Assembly (NCBI GenBank): GCA_028872915.1
Contig: JAGWNY010000010.1
Coordinates: 16,346-80,345 of the forward strand
DNA from: Verrucomicrobiota bacterium
GTDB lineage: Bacteria > Verrucomicrobiota > Verrucomicrobiia > Limisphaerales > UBA11358
Reading direction: 5' to 3'
Length of the DNA: 64,000 nucleotides
Shown: piece by piece, positions 1-8,686 of the stretch
Layout: each line of letters starts with the position of its first letter
Numbering within the stretch: position 1 is the stretch's first letter
Notes under the pieces: model-generated
What the model saw: the letters and a program-made list of their open reading frames with translations, nothing else
Told to the model about the DNA's origin: nothing
Databases searched by the model: none
Translations under genes and position numbers: made by a program

Positions 1-5
1 GGGTT

Positions 6-1055
6 TTGTTCATCACCGGGGCCGGTTTTCCCGGAGGGCCGATTTATTCGCCGGCGACGTGCTACAACGGCATTGGGGTGAGCGTGACGGGAGTTTCGAA
101 TCCGCTTTACGGGCCGACGCCGGATGGGCGGAGCAAACCGGACATTTGCGCGCCTGGACCGCAGGGGGCGGAGACGAGTTATTCGACGCCGTTGGTGGCG
201 GGCGCGGCGACGCTGCTGATGCAGGCCGGGTTGCGCGGGGACGGGGGCAGCGACACGAATTCGGCAGTGGACATCCGGGTGATCAAGGCGCTGTTGCTGA
301 ACGGCGCCGTCAAGGCTTTCGATTGGACGAATGCGCCTGCGTTTCCGCTCGACGCGCGGTGGGGCGCCGGTGTTTTGGACGTGTTTAATTCCTATGAGCA
401 ACTGATTGGAGGCAGGCAAACGAACTTTGTTTCGACGACGGTGGCAGCGGGCGCCGCGCATCCGCCGGTTCTGGCGACCAATACGATTGGCGCATCGAGC
501 GGATGGGATTTCGAGACGATTGCCAGCAGCGTGCGGAATGACGCCGTAAACCATTACTTTTTTGACGTGACCAACACGGCGAACGACGGGGCATTTGCGG
601 CCACGGCCACGCTGGCGTGGAACCGGCAGGCGGGCCAGAGCGCCATCAATGTGCTCAATCTGTTTCTTTACAACGCGGCCAACGGGAATCTCGTGTTGTG
701 CAGCACGAGCCAGGTGGACAACGTGCAGGAGATTTTCGTTCCGCGACTGGCGCAGGGCCGATATGACCTGGAGGTGTGGAAGGCCGGCGGCCTCGGAGAC
801 GCGAGCCAGTCCGAGACCTACGCGTTGGCCTTTGAATTTTCCGAGCCCATGCTGAGCGCACAACGGTCGGGAAGAAACGTGTTGTTGTCCTGGCCGCTGT
901 ATCCGGACGGTTTTTTGGTGGAATCCACCACCAATCTTGCGGCGCCCGAAAACTGGACGACCAACCTGCCGGCGCCCGTGCTCACGAACGATCAAAATGA
1001 AGTGCTGGCGGGCGTGACCAACGCGGCGCAATTTTTCCGGCTGCGAACGCCGTAG
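6..1055 (+). CDS. Subtilisin-like (S8) serine peptidase, C-terminal part; 5' end outside window
   Basis: Translated motif ETSYSTPLVAGAATLLMQ resembles the S8 catalytic GTSxAxPxVAG block; preceding KPDICAPG; open to window edge. Confidence 0.8.
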   Translation: MFITGAGFPGGPIYSPATCYNGIGVSVTGVSNPLYGPTPDGRSKPDICAPGPQGAETSYSTPLVAGAATLLMQAGLRGDGGSDTNSAVDIRVIKALLLNGAVKAFDWTNAPAFPLDARWGAGVLDVFNSYEQLIGGRQTNFVSTTVAAGAAHPPVLATNTIGASSGWDFETIASSVRNDAVNHYFFDVTNTANDGAFAATATLAWNRQAGQSAINVLNLFLYNAANGNLVLCSTSQVDNVQEIFVPRLAQGRYDLEVWKAGGLGDASQSETYALAFEFSEPMLSAQRSGRNVLLSWPLYPDGFLVESTTNLAAPENWTTNLPAPVLTNDQNEVLAGVTNAAQFFRLRTP

Positions 1056-1184
1056 CGTTCCGGAAGAACCGGCGCAAATGAAGGCCTGATTGCCTGATTG
1101 TCTCACATCCTCCGCCGCCTTGCGCCATCCTGTTCCTCCCGTCAAAATTGGGATTCCCTGCGTTTCCGGGTCTCCGCGGCGAAA

Positions 1185-2051
1185 TCAGGCTTTTCTCCGC
1201 GCGCCCCGTGTCTCCGTGGCAATCGGCATTCGCGGTTGAAAACCGGTATCCAGCGCGAAGTGGCGGCCGATGCGATAGCCGCGGGCAATGGCGGCGGTGA
1301 CGAAGTTTTTTCCGATTTTTACCGAGTCAGTCGGGGAATTTCCCCATGCCAGGGCGGCGCACACGGCCGCGGATAAAACGCAGCCGGTGCCATGCGTGCG
1401 GACGTTCTCGATGAACGGCGCCTCGAGAAAAAAATCTTTTTTTCCATCGAAGAAGAGGTCCACGGCTTCGCGTTGGCCGCGGCTGCCTTGCGGGGGGTGA
1501 AGATGGCCTCCTTTGAGGAGGACCCGGCATCCGAACCGGGAATGAATTGTTCGCGCCGCGGCGCTCATGTCTTCCCGGGACGAAATCGCGCGGCCTGATA
1601 ACAGGGCGGCCTCGCGGATATTCGGTGTCACGATGGCAGCGGCGGGCAGCAATTTCAGGCCGAGAATTTTCAATGCTCCGGGTTCGAGCAACGGCCTTCC
1701 ACTCGTGGAAACGAGAACCGGGTCCAGGACGATGGGACAGGCGGGGTTGCGGAGAGCGGCGGCGGCAGCCAGGACGTTTTCGCATGAGAACAGCATTCCG
1801 ATTTTCACGGCGGCAGGGGGCATTTCGTCAAAAACAGCCTGGATTTGGCGGCGCAACATTTTGGCGGAGCATGGCTCGATGGCGGCGAGGGCGGCCGGAT
1901 TTTGGGCAGTCAGACAGGCGATGGCGCTGGCGCCGTGGACTGAGAAGGCGGCAAAGGTTTTCAAATCCGCCTGGATGCCGGCGCCGCCGCCGCTGTCCGA
2001 ACCGGCAATGGTCAGTGCAACGGGCCATTTTTTTCTTTTTGCGGGGATCAT
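1185..2051 (-). CDS. thiD: Hydroxymethylpyrimidine/phosphomethylpyrimidine kinase
   Basis: ALTIAGSDSGGGAGIQADLKTF N-terminus and VRTHGTGCVLSAAVCAALA C-terminal motif; start trimmed to MIPAKRKKW (the upstream ORF extension lies antisense to nothing conserved). Confidence 0.9.
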   Translation of the reverse strand: MIPAKRKKWPVALTIAGSDSGGGAGIQADLKTFAAFSVHGASAIACLTAQNPAALAAIEPCSAKMLRRQIQAVFDEMPPAAVKIGMLFSCENVLAAAAALRNPACPIVLDPVLVSTSGRPLLEPGALKILGLKLLPAAAIVTPNIREAALLSGRAISSREDMSAAARTIHSRFGCRVLLKGGHLHPPQGSRGQREAVDLFFDGKKDFFLEAPFIENVRTHGTGCVLSAAVCAALAWGNSPTDSVKIGKNFVTAAIARGYRIGRHFALDTGFQPRMPIATETRGARRKA

Positions 2052-2064
2052 GGAGTTGGAAGGG

Positions 2065-3027
2065 TCAGGCGCGGGGATGGGCCGCGTCGTAGGCTTTTTT
2101 GAGGCGTTCGGTGGTGACATGGGTGTAGGCCTGGGTGGTGGAGAGGTGGGCGTGGCCGAGCAATTCCTGGACGCTGCGCAAATCGGCGCCGGCATCGAGG
2201 AGATGGGTGGCATAACTATGGCGCAATTTATGGGGCGTGAGGGCGGGGTCGAGGCCGGCGAGGGCGAGGTAATGTTTGAGGCGCCGCGAAAGCTGGATGG
2301 GATGGAGCGGCCCGCGCCGCCTGGTTTCGGAAAAGAACACGGGCGACTCGCCGGCGGGAGGCTGTTTCAAATCATGCCAGTAAATCTCAATGGCTTTGAG
2401 GGCGGGTTTGCCGATGGGGACAAGCCGCTCTTTTTTTCCCTTGCCCCGAACGCGGACCGTTCCGGAGGCCCAATCAATATCCGCCGCCTGGAGACCGCAG
2501 AGTTCGCTGATGCGCAGGCCGCAGGAATAGATGGTTTCGAGCACGGCGCCGTCCCGCAACGCCGCGGTTTTTGAGAAGGGGCGTCCGGCCTTTTTTTCGC
2601 GGCGCAACGCGGCGAATTTTGCGGGGGCATCCAGCAGGTCTTTCATCTGCCCAATCGTCAGATACTTTGGCAGGCGCCGTTCCCGTGCCGGCAGCGACAG
2701 GTTTTTGATGGGGGAAAGTTCGACAAGCCCGCGGCGAATGAGAAATCGGTAAAAAGAGCGCAGGGCGGAAAAGCGGAGCTGGATGGCGGCGCGAGCCAGG
2801 TGATGCCGGCCGAGGAACCGGAGGTAGTTGCGGAAATGGTCGCGCTGAAGGCTTTCCCAGGGGGGCGGGGAATGAAGCTCCTGCCGATGCCAGGAGGTGA
2901 ATTCCACAAGCGCCTGGCGGTAATTGCGCTGGGTATAGACGGAAGCGCCCCGGTCCGTGGCCAAGTGGGTCATAAACCGGGTGATCCAATCGTCGTGATC
3001 TGTTTTTTCGGGCGCGGGGCCGGACAT
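2065..3027 (-). CDS. Tyrosine recombinase XerC/XerD
   Basis: HKLRHSYATHLLDAGADLRSVQELLGHAHLSTTQAYTHV catalytic block; N-terminal SAM-like core-binding domain. Confidence 0.92.
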   Translation of the reverse strand: MSGPAPEKTDHDDWITRFMTHLATDRGASVYTQRNYRQALVEFTSWHRQELHSPPPWESLQRDHFRNYLRFLGRHHLARAAIQLRFSALRSFYRFLIRRGLVELSPIKNLSLPARERRLPKYLTIGQMKDLLDAPAKFAALRREKKAGRPFSKTAALRDGAVLETIYSCGLRISELCGLQAADIDWASGTVRVRGKGKKERLVPIGKPALKAIEIYWHDLKQPPAGESPVFFSETRRRGPLHPIQLSRRLKHYLALAGLDPALTPHKLRHSYATHLLDAGADLRSVQELLGHAHLSTTQAYTHVTTERLKKAYDAAHPRA

Positions 3028-3102
3028 GACAATCGTTTAAACAAAAACGGGGGAAGATTCAAATCAATCGAAGCGGTTCGGAATTGCCCGGTTTGGGCTG
3101 AG

Positions 3103-3357
3103 CCGGAAGCATGCAGTTGGCCCGGTCGTGTTTGCTTGATCTTTTTGCGCCCGCCTTCATTCGCCAAGGCGAATTACGGCGAGGCAGGCCCGCCTTCATT
3201 CATCGGGGCGAATTACGGCGAGGCAGGCCCGCCTTCATTCATCGGGGCGAATTACGGCGGGGCAGGCCCGCCTTCATTCATCGGGGCGAATTACGGCGAG
3301 GCAGGCAAGGACTTGGTCGTTCGCCGCTTACAGACTCATGAAGGGTATGCCCGCCCC
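3103..3357 (+). repeat. Dispersed repeat copy A, containing four tandem 39-bp units
   Basis: Matches the reverse complement of 19036-19178 outside the tandem units (…GCCGGAA..ATGCA.TTGG..CGGTCGTGTTTGCTTGATCTTTT.GCGCCCGCC… and …CAAGGACTTGGTCGTTCGCCGCTTACA…CGCCCCATGG). Confidence 0.85.
3151..3306 (+). repeat. 39-bp tandem repeat, 4 copies, nested-hairpin unit
   Basis: CGCCTTCATT recurs at 3152, 3191, 3230 and 3269 (period 39); unit 1 contains TTCGCC-AA-GGCGAA; units 2-4 carry CATCGGGGCG in place of CGCCAAGGCG. Confidence 0.95.
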
Positions 3358-3564
3358 ATGGCCCAGGATTTTTATGCCGAGTTTCATCCCGGCTCGAACA
3401 ACAAGCAGATCGCCATTGTGGACGAAAACGGCATTGCGCTGGCGGCGATCCAAGGCCTGAACGACAAGCTCAAGGAGCGCGGCAGCGAAATCCAATCGCC
3501 CAAACAAAGCCTTGCGGCGCTCCAGAAGGAAGTGTCGCAGTTGAAGGAGCGCGCGAGCCGGTGA
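3328..3564 (+). pseudogene. 3' remnant of a protein carrying a C-terminal intramolecular-chaperone (S74/tail-fibre-like) tail
   Basis: MAQDFYAEFHPGSNNKQIAIVDENGIALAAIQGLNDKLKERGSEIQSPKQSLAALQKEVSQL resembles the extreme C-terminus of large surface proteins; no upstream body, directly abuts the repeat. Confidence 0.55.
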
Positions 3565-3583
3565 GGCCGGCGGCCGTGGCCGT

Positions 3584-4480
3584 TTATACGGTCCAATCCG
3601 CCGCAGCGGCGTTGGCACGGACTTGTTCCGGGTTTTTGCAGCCTGGAATAACGGCGCTGACCAGCGGATTTTTCAGGCACCAGGCCATCGCCCATTGAGC
3701 CAGTGGAACGGAGGCCGGCGCCTCGGTTTGCCGCAGCCGCTCCACTTCGGCCAGGTCGCGCTTCATTTTTTCAGCGTCGAACACGGAGCGCACGTCGTTG
3801 GATGGAAAAACAAAGCCGGGCTTGTATTTTCCAGAGAGCAATCCACTGGCCAGCGGCACCCGTGCGAGCACGCCCAGGTGATGGCGTTCGGCGTGCGGGA
3901 AATAAAGGGTTTCCGGCCGCCGGTCCAGCCGATTATAGACCACTTGCAGCGCCCCGACGCCGGCTTGGGCCGCGTCCCGCGCTTGAAGCTCGCTGCCGCG
4001 CTGCAATATGGAAATGCCCAACTGCCGGACTTTCCCCGCCCGCTTGCAGCCGGCCAGAAACCGCCACAAATCCGGATTTTGAAAAAATGCGTCCGAGCCG
4101 GAATGGAACTGGTAGAGATCTATCGCGTCGAGGCGGAGGGCCTTGAGCGAGGCATCCAATTGCGCGCGCACGCCGCTGATGGAGTAGTCGTCATCGCGGT
4201 CCATGAACGCTTTGAAACGGTGGCCGAATTTTGTGGCGACGATCCAGCGCGACCGGTCGCGGCGGGAGAGATAATTGCCGATGAGCTTTTCGGAGAGATG
4301 GTCCGGGCCGTAGCATTCGGCGGTATCAATGAGATTGATGCCGCATTCCGCGGCGGCGTCCAGGATGGCGTCCACATCAGCCTGCGAGAAGTCGCGGCCC
4401 CATTCGCCGCCAAATTGCCAGGTGCCCACGCCGATCGCGGAAACCCGCAGGCCCGTCTTGCCAAGAATTCTGTAACGCAT
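3584..4480 (-). CDS. Aldo/keto reductase
   Basis: MRYRILGKTGLRVSAIGVGTWQFGGEW…GINLIDTAECYG family signature. Confidence 0.9.
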   Translation of the reverse strand: MRYRILGKTGLRVSAIGVGTWQFGGEWGRDFSQADVDAILDAAAECGINLIDTAECYGPDHLSEKLIGNYLSRRDRSRWIVATKFGHRFKAFMDRDDDYSISGVRAQLDASLKALRLDAIDLYQFHSGSDAFFQNPDLWRFLAGCKRAGKVRQLGISILQRGSELQARDAAQAGVGALQVVYNRLDRRPETLYFPHAERHHLGVLARVPLASGLLSGKYKPGFVFPSNDVRSVFDAEKMKRDLAEVERLRQTEAPASVPLAQWAMAWCLKNPLVSAVIPGCKNPEQVRANAAAADWTV

Positions 4481-4489
4481 GGTCCTGGA

Positions 4490-5689
4490 TTATTTCAATG
4501 TCTCCAGCACACGGGCGGAAATATGGCGGCCAATGGCCAGGGACGCCGTCGCGGCCGGCGAGGGGGCGTTGATGACGTGCAGCGCGCCCGCCCCCTCTTC
4601 AAAACAAAAATCCTCCACCAACCTCCCGTCCGGCGTCATGGCCTGCGCGCGCACGCCGGAGCCGCCGGGTTCCATGTCGTCGCCGCGGATTTCCGGCACT
4701 AGGCGCTGGAGCGAACGGAGGAATTCGGTCCTGGAAAGCGAACGGCGGATTTCGTAAGCGGTTACGCGCGGGTAACGGGCCAGAAATTTCCAAAGGCCCG
4801 GATAAGACAGTGACTCCACGGCATCGCGCCAATGGAAATCCGTCCAGGAGTAGCCTTCGCGCGCCAGGGCGAGCACGGCATTTGGCCCGGCCTCGACGCC
4901 GCCATGAATCAGGCGTGTGAAATGAACGCCAAGAAATGGAAATTTGGGATCGGGAACGGGATAAATCAGGTTGCGGACCAGGAACTGCCGCTTTTTTCTG
5001 AGACAATAGTATTCGCCACGAAAAGGAATCACTTTGGCCGACGGCGCCTGCCCCGACGCCTTGACCAGACGGTCCGAGTGAAGGCCGCCACAGGTGACGA
5101 CACATTTGCAGCGAAATTCGCCCGCGGACGTTTCGACCACGCGCCCGCCGTCCCGGGCGATCATCTTGAGGACGCGGGTGTTCAGTCGAATTTCGCCGCC
5201 GGCCTGCCGGATCAGCTCGGCCAGCTTTTCGCAAACAGCCGGATAGTCCACAATCCCTTCCTGCGGCACGTGAATGGCCGCGATGCCCGCGGCGTGCGGC
5301 TCGATTTCCCGGATTTCCGCGGGCGTGAGTTTTCGCAGGCCCGCCAGTCCGTTGGCGTTCCCCCGCTCCCACAATTTTTCCAGCCGCGGCAGTTCTTCTT
5401 CATGCGTCGCCACCACGATTTTGCCGCATGGATCGTGGGCAATGCCGTGCCGGCGGCAGAATTCCAGCATTTGTTGGAGACCGGTCACGCTCAACCGCGC
5501 CTTTTCCGAACCGGGCTTGTAGTAGAGGCCCGAATGCAGGACGCCGCTGTTGTGGCCGGTCTGATGGGCAGCCAACCTGGCTTCCTTTTCGAGCAAGAGG
5601 ACTTTCAAGCCGGGCCGCGCTTCCAAAAGGCGAAATGCAGTGGCCAGGCCCACGATGCCCCCGCCCACGACAATGACATCGTGATTCAT
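4490..5689 (-). CDS. lhgO: L-2-hydroxyglutarate oxidase-like FAD oxidoreductase
   Basis: DVIVVGGGIVGLATAFRLLE dinucleotide-binding motif plus AAHQTGHNSGVLHSGLYYKPGS, typical of LhgO. Confidence 0.82.
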   Translation of the reverse strand: MNHDVIVVGGGIVGLATAFRLLEARPGLKVLLLEKEARLAAHQTGHNSGVLHSGLYYKPGSEKARLSVTGLQQMLEFCRRHGIAHDPCGKIVVATHEEELPRLEKLWERGNANGLAGLRKLTPAEIREIEPHAAGIAAIHVPQEGIVDYPAVCEKLAELIRQAGGEIRLNTRVLKMIARDGGRVVETSAGEFRCKCVVTCGGLHSDRLVKASGQAPSAKVIPFRGEYYCLRKKRQFLVRNLIYPVPDPKFPFLGVHFTRLIHGGVEAGPNAVLALAREGYSWTDFHWRDAVESLSYPGLWKFLARYPRVTAYEIRRSLSRTEFLRSLQRLVPEIRGDDMEPGGSGVRAQAMTPDGRLVEDFCFEEGAGALHVINAPSPAATASLAIGRHISARVLETLK

Positions 5690-6861
5690 TTCTTTTTGCC
5701 GCCTTTTTGGAGGAAACCGATGATCATGGTCTTGGTGTCGCTGGCGACCATGCCGAAGAACCGAAACAGCCGGCGGGCCAGATTCATTTCCGGCCAGGGG
5801 GCGAGCGTTTCCCGGGCAAGCTTCCCGGCCTCGGCGTCACGGCCCAGGGCGCGCAGGCATGCCGCCTTCATGTCATGGATTTGCCGGACGCGGAGGTTGG
5901 ACAGAAACGTGGCATCCAGAAAGTCAATGGCCTCGCTGAATTTTTCCCGCGACATGCGATCCTGCGCGTATTCGGCCAGTTCGGCGACGGCGGCGGCTTC
6001 CCGTTCAAAATAACGGCGGTTGAAGGCGCGGCGTTCGGCGGGATCGTGCATGGAAAACCGTTCCTCCTGAAAGACGTTGTACAGATCGGAAAAGGCATTC
6101 TGCTGCCTGGCAAAGGCCGCCGCGCGTTGCTGGAGGTTCCTTTCGGCGGCGGCTTTTTTTTCAGGGTCCTGGGCCAGGGCGTCAATGAGTTTTTTTGCGT
6201 CCGCCTTGCGTTCGTCCAGAGTCAATTGAAAAAATCGGGTCCAAAACGGCAAATCGCGCATCCGGCGGGTGCGGCCCTTGCCGCCGATGGGCCGCAGGTC
6301 AATGGGCAGCCGCGCGTAGCAGCCGGCCATTTCTCCGATTTGATGCACCCAGCGGTCATCGAACCAATACGGGAAATATCCCGGAAACATCCGGCCCAGC
6401 GTCTCCAGCCAGCGCCAGCCGAAAATGGGATACGTGCAGGTGTCGGCGGTGGTGGGATCGTACGGACAGGCCAGAAAAACGCCGTCGGGGAATTTTCGGG
6501 CCGTGTCGCGAAGAATATCGTCCCAGCCTTTGGTGAGGAAACAGATGTCATCGGCCAGCACCATGTAAATTTCCGCCGTGCGGCCGGATTCACGCCACAG
6601 CGCGTGTTGCGTTTCGCAAAGGCCGCCCGTTTGCGGCCCTATGTGCCAGTGAATCCGCGCGCCCGCCTGCGCCAGCGCGCCGCCGTCCATTGCCCGCCGG
6701 GTGGCCGTGTCGTCTTCATCCACATAAAGCCACAGCGAAACGCCGTCCGGCCGGGCCGTCGTGGCCCGGAGCGCCGCAAACACCTCGGCCAGCATTTGCG
6801 GCCGGCCGCGCGTGGCCATGATCAGGCAGATTTCACCGGCTCGAATGTGCGGCGGGTTCAT
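5686..6861 (-). CDS. Glycosyltransferase-like protein
   Basis: N-terminal LIMATRGRPQMLAEVFAAL…LWLYVDEDD resembles GT-A (GT2) folds; embedded in sugar operon. Confidence 0.55.
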   Translation of the reverse strand: MNPPHIRAGEICLIMATRGRPQMLAEVFAALRATTARPDGVSLWLYVDEDDTATRRAMDGGALAQAGARIHWHIGPQTGGLCETQHALWRESGRTAEIYMVLADDICFLTKGWDDILRDTARKFPDGVFLACPYDPTTADTCTYPIFGWRWLETLGRMFPGYFPYWFDDRWVHQIGEMAGCYARLPIDLRPIGGKGRTRRMRDLPFWTRFFQLTLDERKADAKKLIDALAQDPEKKAAAERNLQQRAAAFARQQNAFSDLYNVFQEERFSMHDPAERRAFNRRYFEREAAAVAELAEYAQDRMSREKFSEAIDFLDATFLSNLRVRQIHDMKAACLRALGRDAEAGKLARETLAPWPEMNLARRLFRFFGMVASDTKTMIIGFLQKGGKKK

Positions 6862-7814
6862 CCTTCGTCAAATTTGGGGCGGTCCTTGTATTCGTCGAAA
6901 TGAGCCGCGAACCACTCGACCGCCCGGCGGATTCCGGGCGCCAGGTCGCCGCCGATTTCCATCCCATATTTTTCGCGAAGCTTTGCGGCGTCCAGGAACT
7001 TTTCGCGCGCGCCGGTGTAACGGTCGGGATTGAAGAAAACGCGGCCCTTGAATCCGGCCGCCTCGGAAATGGTCAGAGCCAGTTCCCGGATGGTTTTGGC
7101 GCAGCCGGGCGCAAGATTGACGATATCGCGCTCGATTCGGGGCGCCAGGTCCAGCAGGCCGCGCGCAAAATCCTTCACATCCATGAAATCGCGGACCTGC
7201 GAGCCGTCGCCCCAGATTTCCACTTCGGGCAGGTTTTCCTTCACCGCCCGCGCGAAACGGCCGATCAACGCGCCGGGCACGTGGGCCGTCGCTTCGTGAA
7301 AATCGTCCTGTTCGCCAAACATGGCCGCGGGCACGACATAACTGCCATCGAGCTTGAATTGATCGTTGTAAGCCAGAATGCCCGTGTAGAGCAGCCGCTT
7401 GGTCGCGCCGTAGGCATAGACGCTGCCGTGGATCGGGCCGTCGAAAATTTTCTCCTCGGTCATCGCCTCCGCCGAACTGGGATAGGCGCAGGAGGCGCCG
7501 ATGCCGATGAACCGCGCCTGCGGCGCCCATCGCCGCCACGCTTCGAGCGTGTGATTGTGGATGAGGTTGTTGACGTAGAACTGCTCGGCCGTGTGCTTTG
7601 CCGGAAACGCGCCGGCGGCCTGAAAACCGGCGAGGTGCAGGATCAATCCAGCGTCGCGGTTTTGCTGGAAGACGGCCTGTGCCTGGTACCATTGGGTCAA
7701 ATCGAACTGCCGTTTGCCAAAGGCAAAAAATTCCACCCCCCGCTCTTTCAATTCCTGCTGAAGATGGCGGCCCACAAAACCCGTTCCGCCGGTGACAAGG
7801 ACTTTGGAGTTCAT
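6858..7814 (-). CDS. NAD-dependent sugar epimerase/GDP-fucose synthase-like
   Basis: KVLVTGGTGFVGRHLQQEL; YAYGATKRL YxxxK; overlaps next gene by 4 nt. Confidence 0.85.
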   Translation of the reverse strand: MNSKVLVTGGTGFVGRHLQQELKERGVEFFAFGKRQFDLTQWYQAQAVFQQNRDAGLILHLAGFQAAGAFPAKHTAEQFYVNNLIHNHTLEAWRRWAPQARFIGIGASCAYPSSAEAMTEEKIFDGPIHGSVYAYGATKRLLYTGILAYNDQFKLDGSYVVPAAMFGEQDDFHEATAHVPGALIGRFARAVKENLPEVEIWGDGSQVRDFMDVKDFARGLLDLAPRIERDIVNLAPGCAKTIRELALTISEAAGFKGRVFFNPDRYTGAREKFLDAAKLREKYGMEIGGDLAPGIRRAVEWFAAHFDEYKDRPKFDEG

Positions 7815-7876
7815 CTCCGGGCATTATGAAAGAAGGCCCGATTTTCTCAAGAGCGCGTTGCGCCTGCGATTACTCT

Positions 7877-8656
7877 TTACCGCCTGCCCCTGGGCCGCTC
7901 GCCAAACTTGCCCATGAGCGCCGATTGCACGGCCAGCTTGCAAGTGCTGGCAAACAGGGGGTAATTGCGGCGTTTGAGAAGATTGCCGAGATAGCGCAAT
8001 TTGGCTTGGAAGGAATACTGGCGGCTTCGGCGGCGCACGTAGGGCTGGTCGGGAAACTCATTGTTCTGGGTGCCGTTGCCGAGCTTTTTCAGGGCGCAGC
8101 CGCCCAGTGATTCATGAACCAGGTCCCAATCCTTTTCCTCCGTCAGCAGGTTGGCGAGCGTTTCACAAACCCAGACGTGGAGATCGTCAATGATCACATA
8201 TCCGCCGATCTTTAACATCTCCGCCACATAATACCAGTCCATGAAGGGCTGGGGAAATCCGTGCCGGCCGTCAATGAGCGCCAGGTCGAAGTCCCGCTCC
8301 TCCAGCCGCGGCAGGGCCTTTTCGGATGGCTCGATGATGAACGTGAGCTTGTCCACGGGCACTCCGTGCTCCTTGCAAAACGCGACAATGCGTTCGGTCA
8401 GCGGGCGGTCCGGGACGATGCAGGTATGCCGCGCGCCCTTCATCGCGAACAGCACCGTGCTGCAACCGGCGCCCGTTTCGATGGTTTTCGATTGTGCATT
8501 GACGTGGGCGTCAATAAAAAGCAGCTCCTCGTCCGAGAGCTTCCAGCGGTTGATCAATTCGCCCGGCGCGAACATCTTTTCCTCATGGGTTCCGGCAACG
8601 GGCGTGAAGGCGTGAAGCTTGGGCGGGTCGGCAAGCAACTCTTGGACAGTAATCAT
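7877..8656 (-). CDS. Class I SAM-dependent methyltransferase-like protein
   Basis: KTIETGAGCSTVLFAMKG motif I-like; FDLALIDGRHGFPQPFMDWYYVAEMLKIGGYVIIDDLH. Confidence 0.7.
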   Translation of the reverse strand: MITVQELLADPPKLHAFTPVAGTHEEKMFAPGELINRWKLSDEELLFIDAHVNAQSKTIETGAGCSTVLFAMKGARHTCIVPDRPLTERIVAFCKEHGVPVDKLTFIIEPSEKALPRLEERDFDLALIDGRHGFPQPFMDWYYVAEMLKIGGYVIIDDLHVWVCETLANLLTEEKDWDLVHESLGGCALKKLGNGTQNNEFPDQPYVRRRSRQYSFQAKLRYLGNLLKRRNYPLFASTCKLAVQSALMGKFGERPRGRR

Positions 8657-8686
8657 TGTATCCGGGGAATGGGCGCGGGCAGGGCT

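Noticed and set aside
1567-2574. 335-aa + strand ORF
   Set aside because: Antisense to thiD and xerC; Gly/Met-rich shadow frame with no domain.
3151-3306. Possible CRISPR array (regular 39-bp repeats)
   Set aside because: Repeats are contiguous without unique spacers and no cas genes are present; it is a tandem repeat within a dispersed element.
3623-4702. 359-aa + strand ORF
   Set aside because: Antisense shadow of the aldo/keto reductase and lhgO-like genes.
5707-6903. 398-aa + strand ORF
   Set aside because: Antisense shadow of the glycosyltransferase-like gene.
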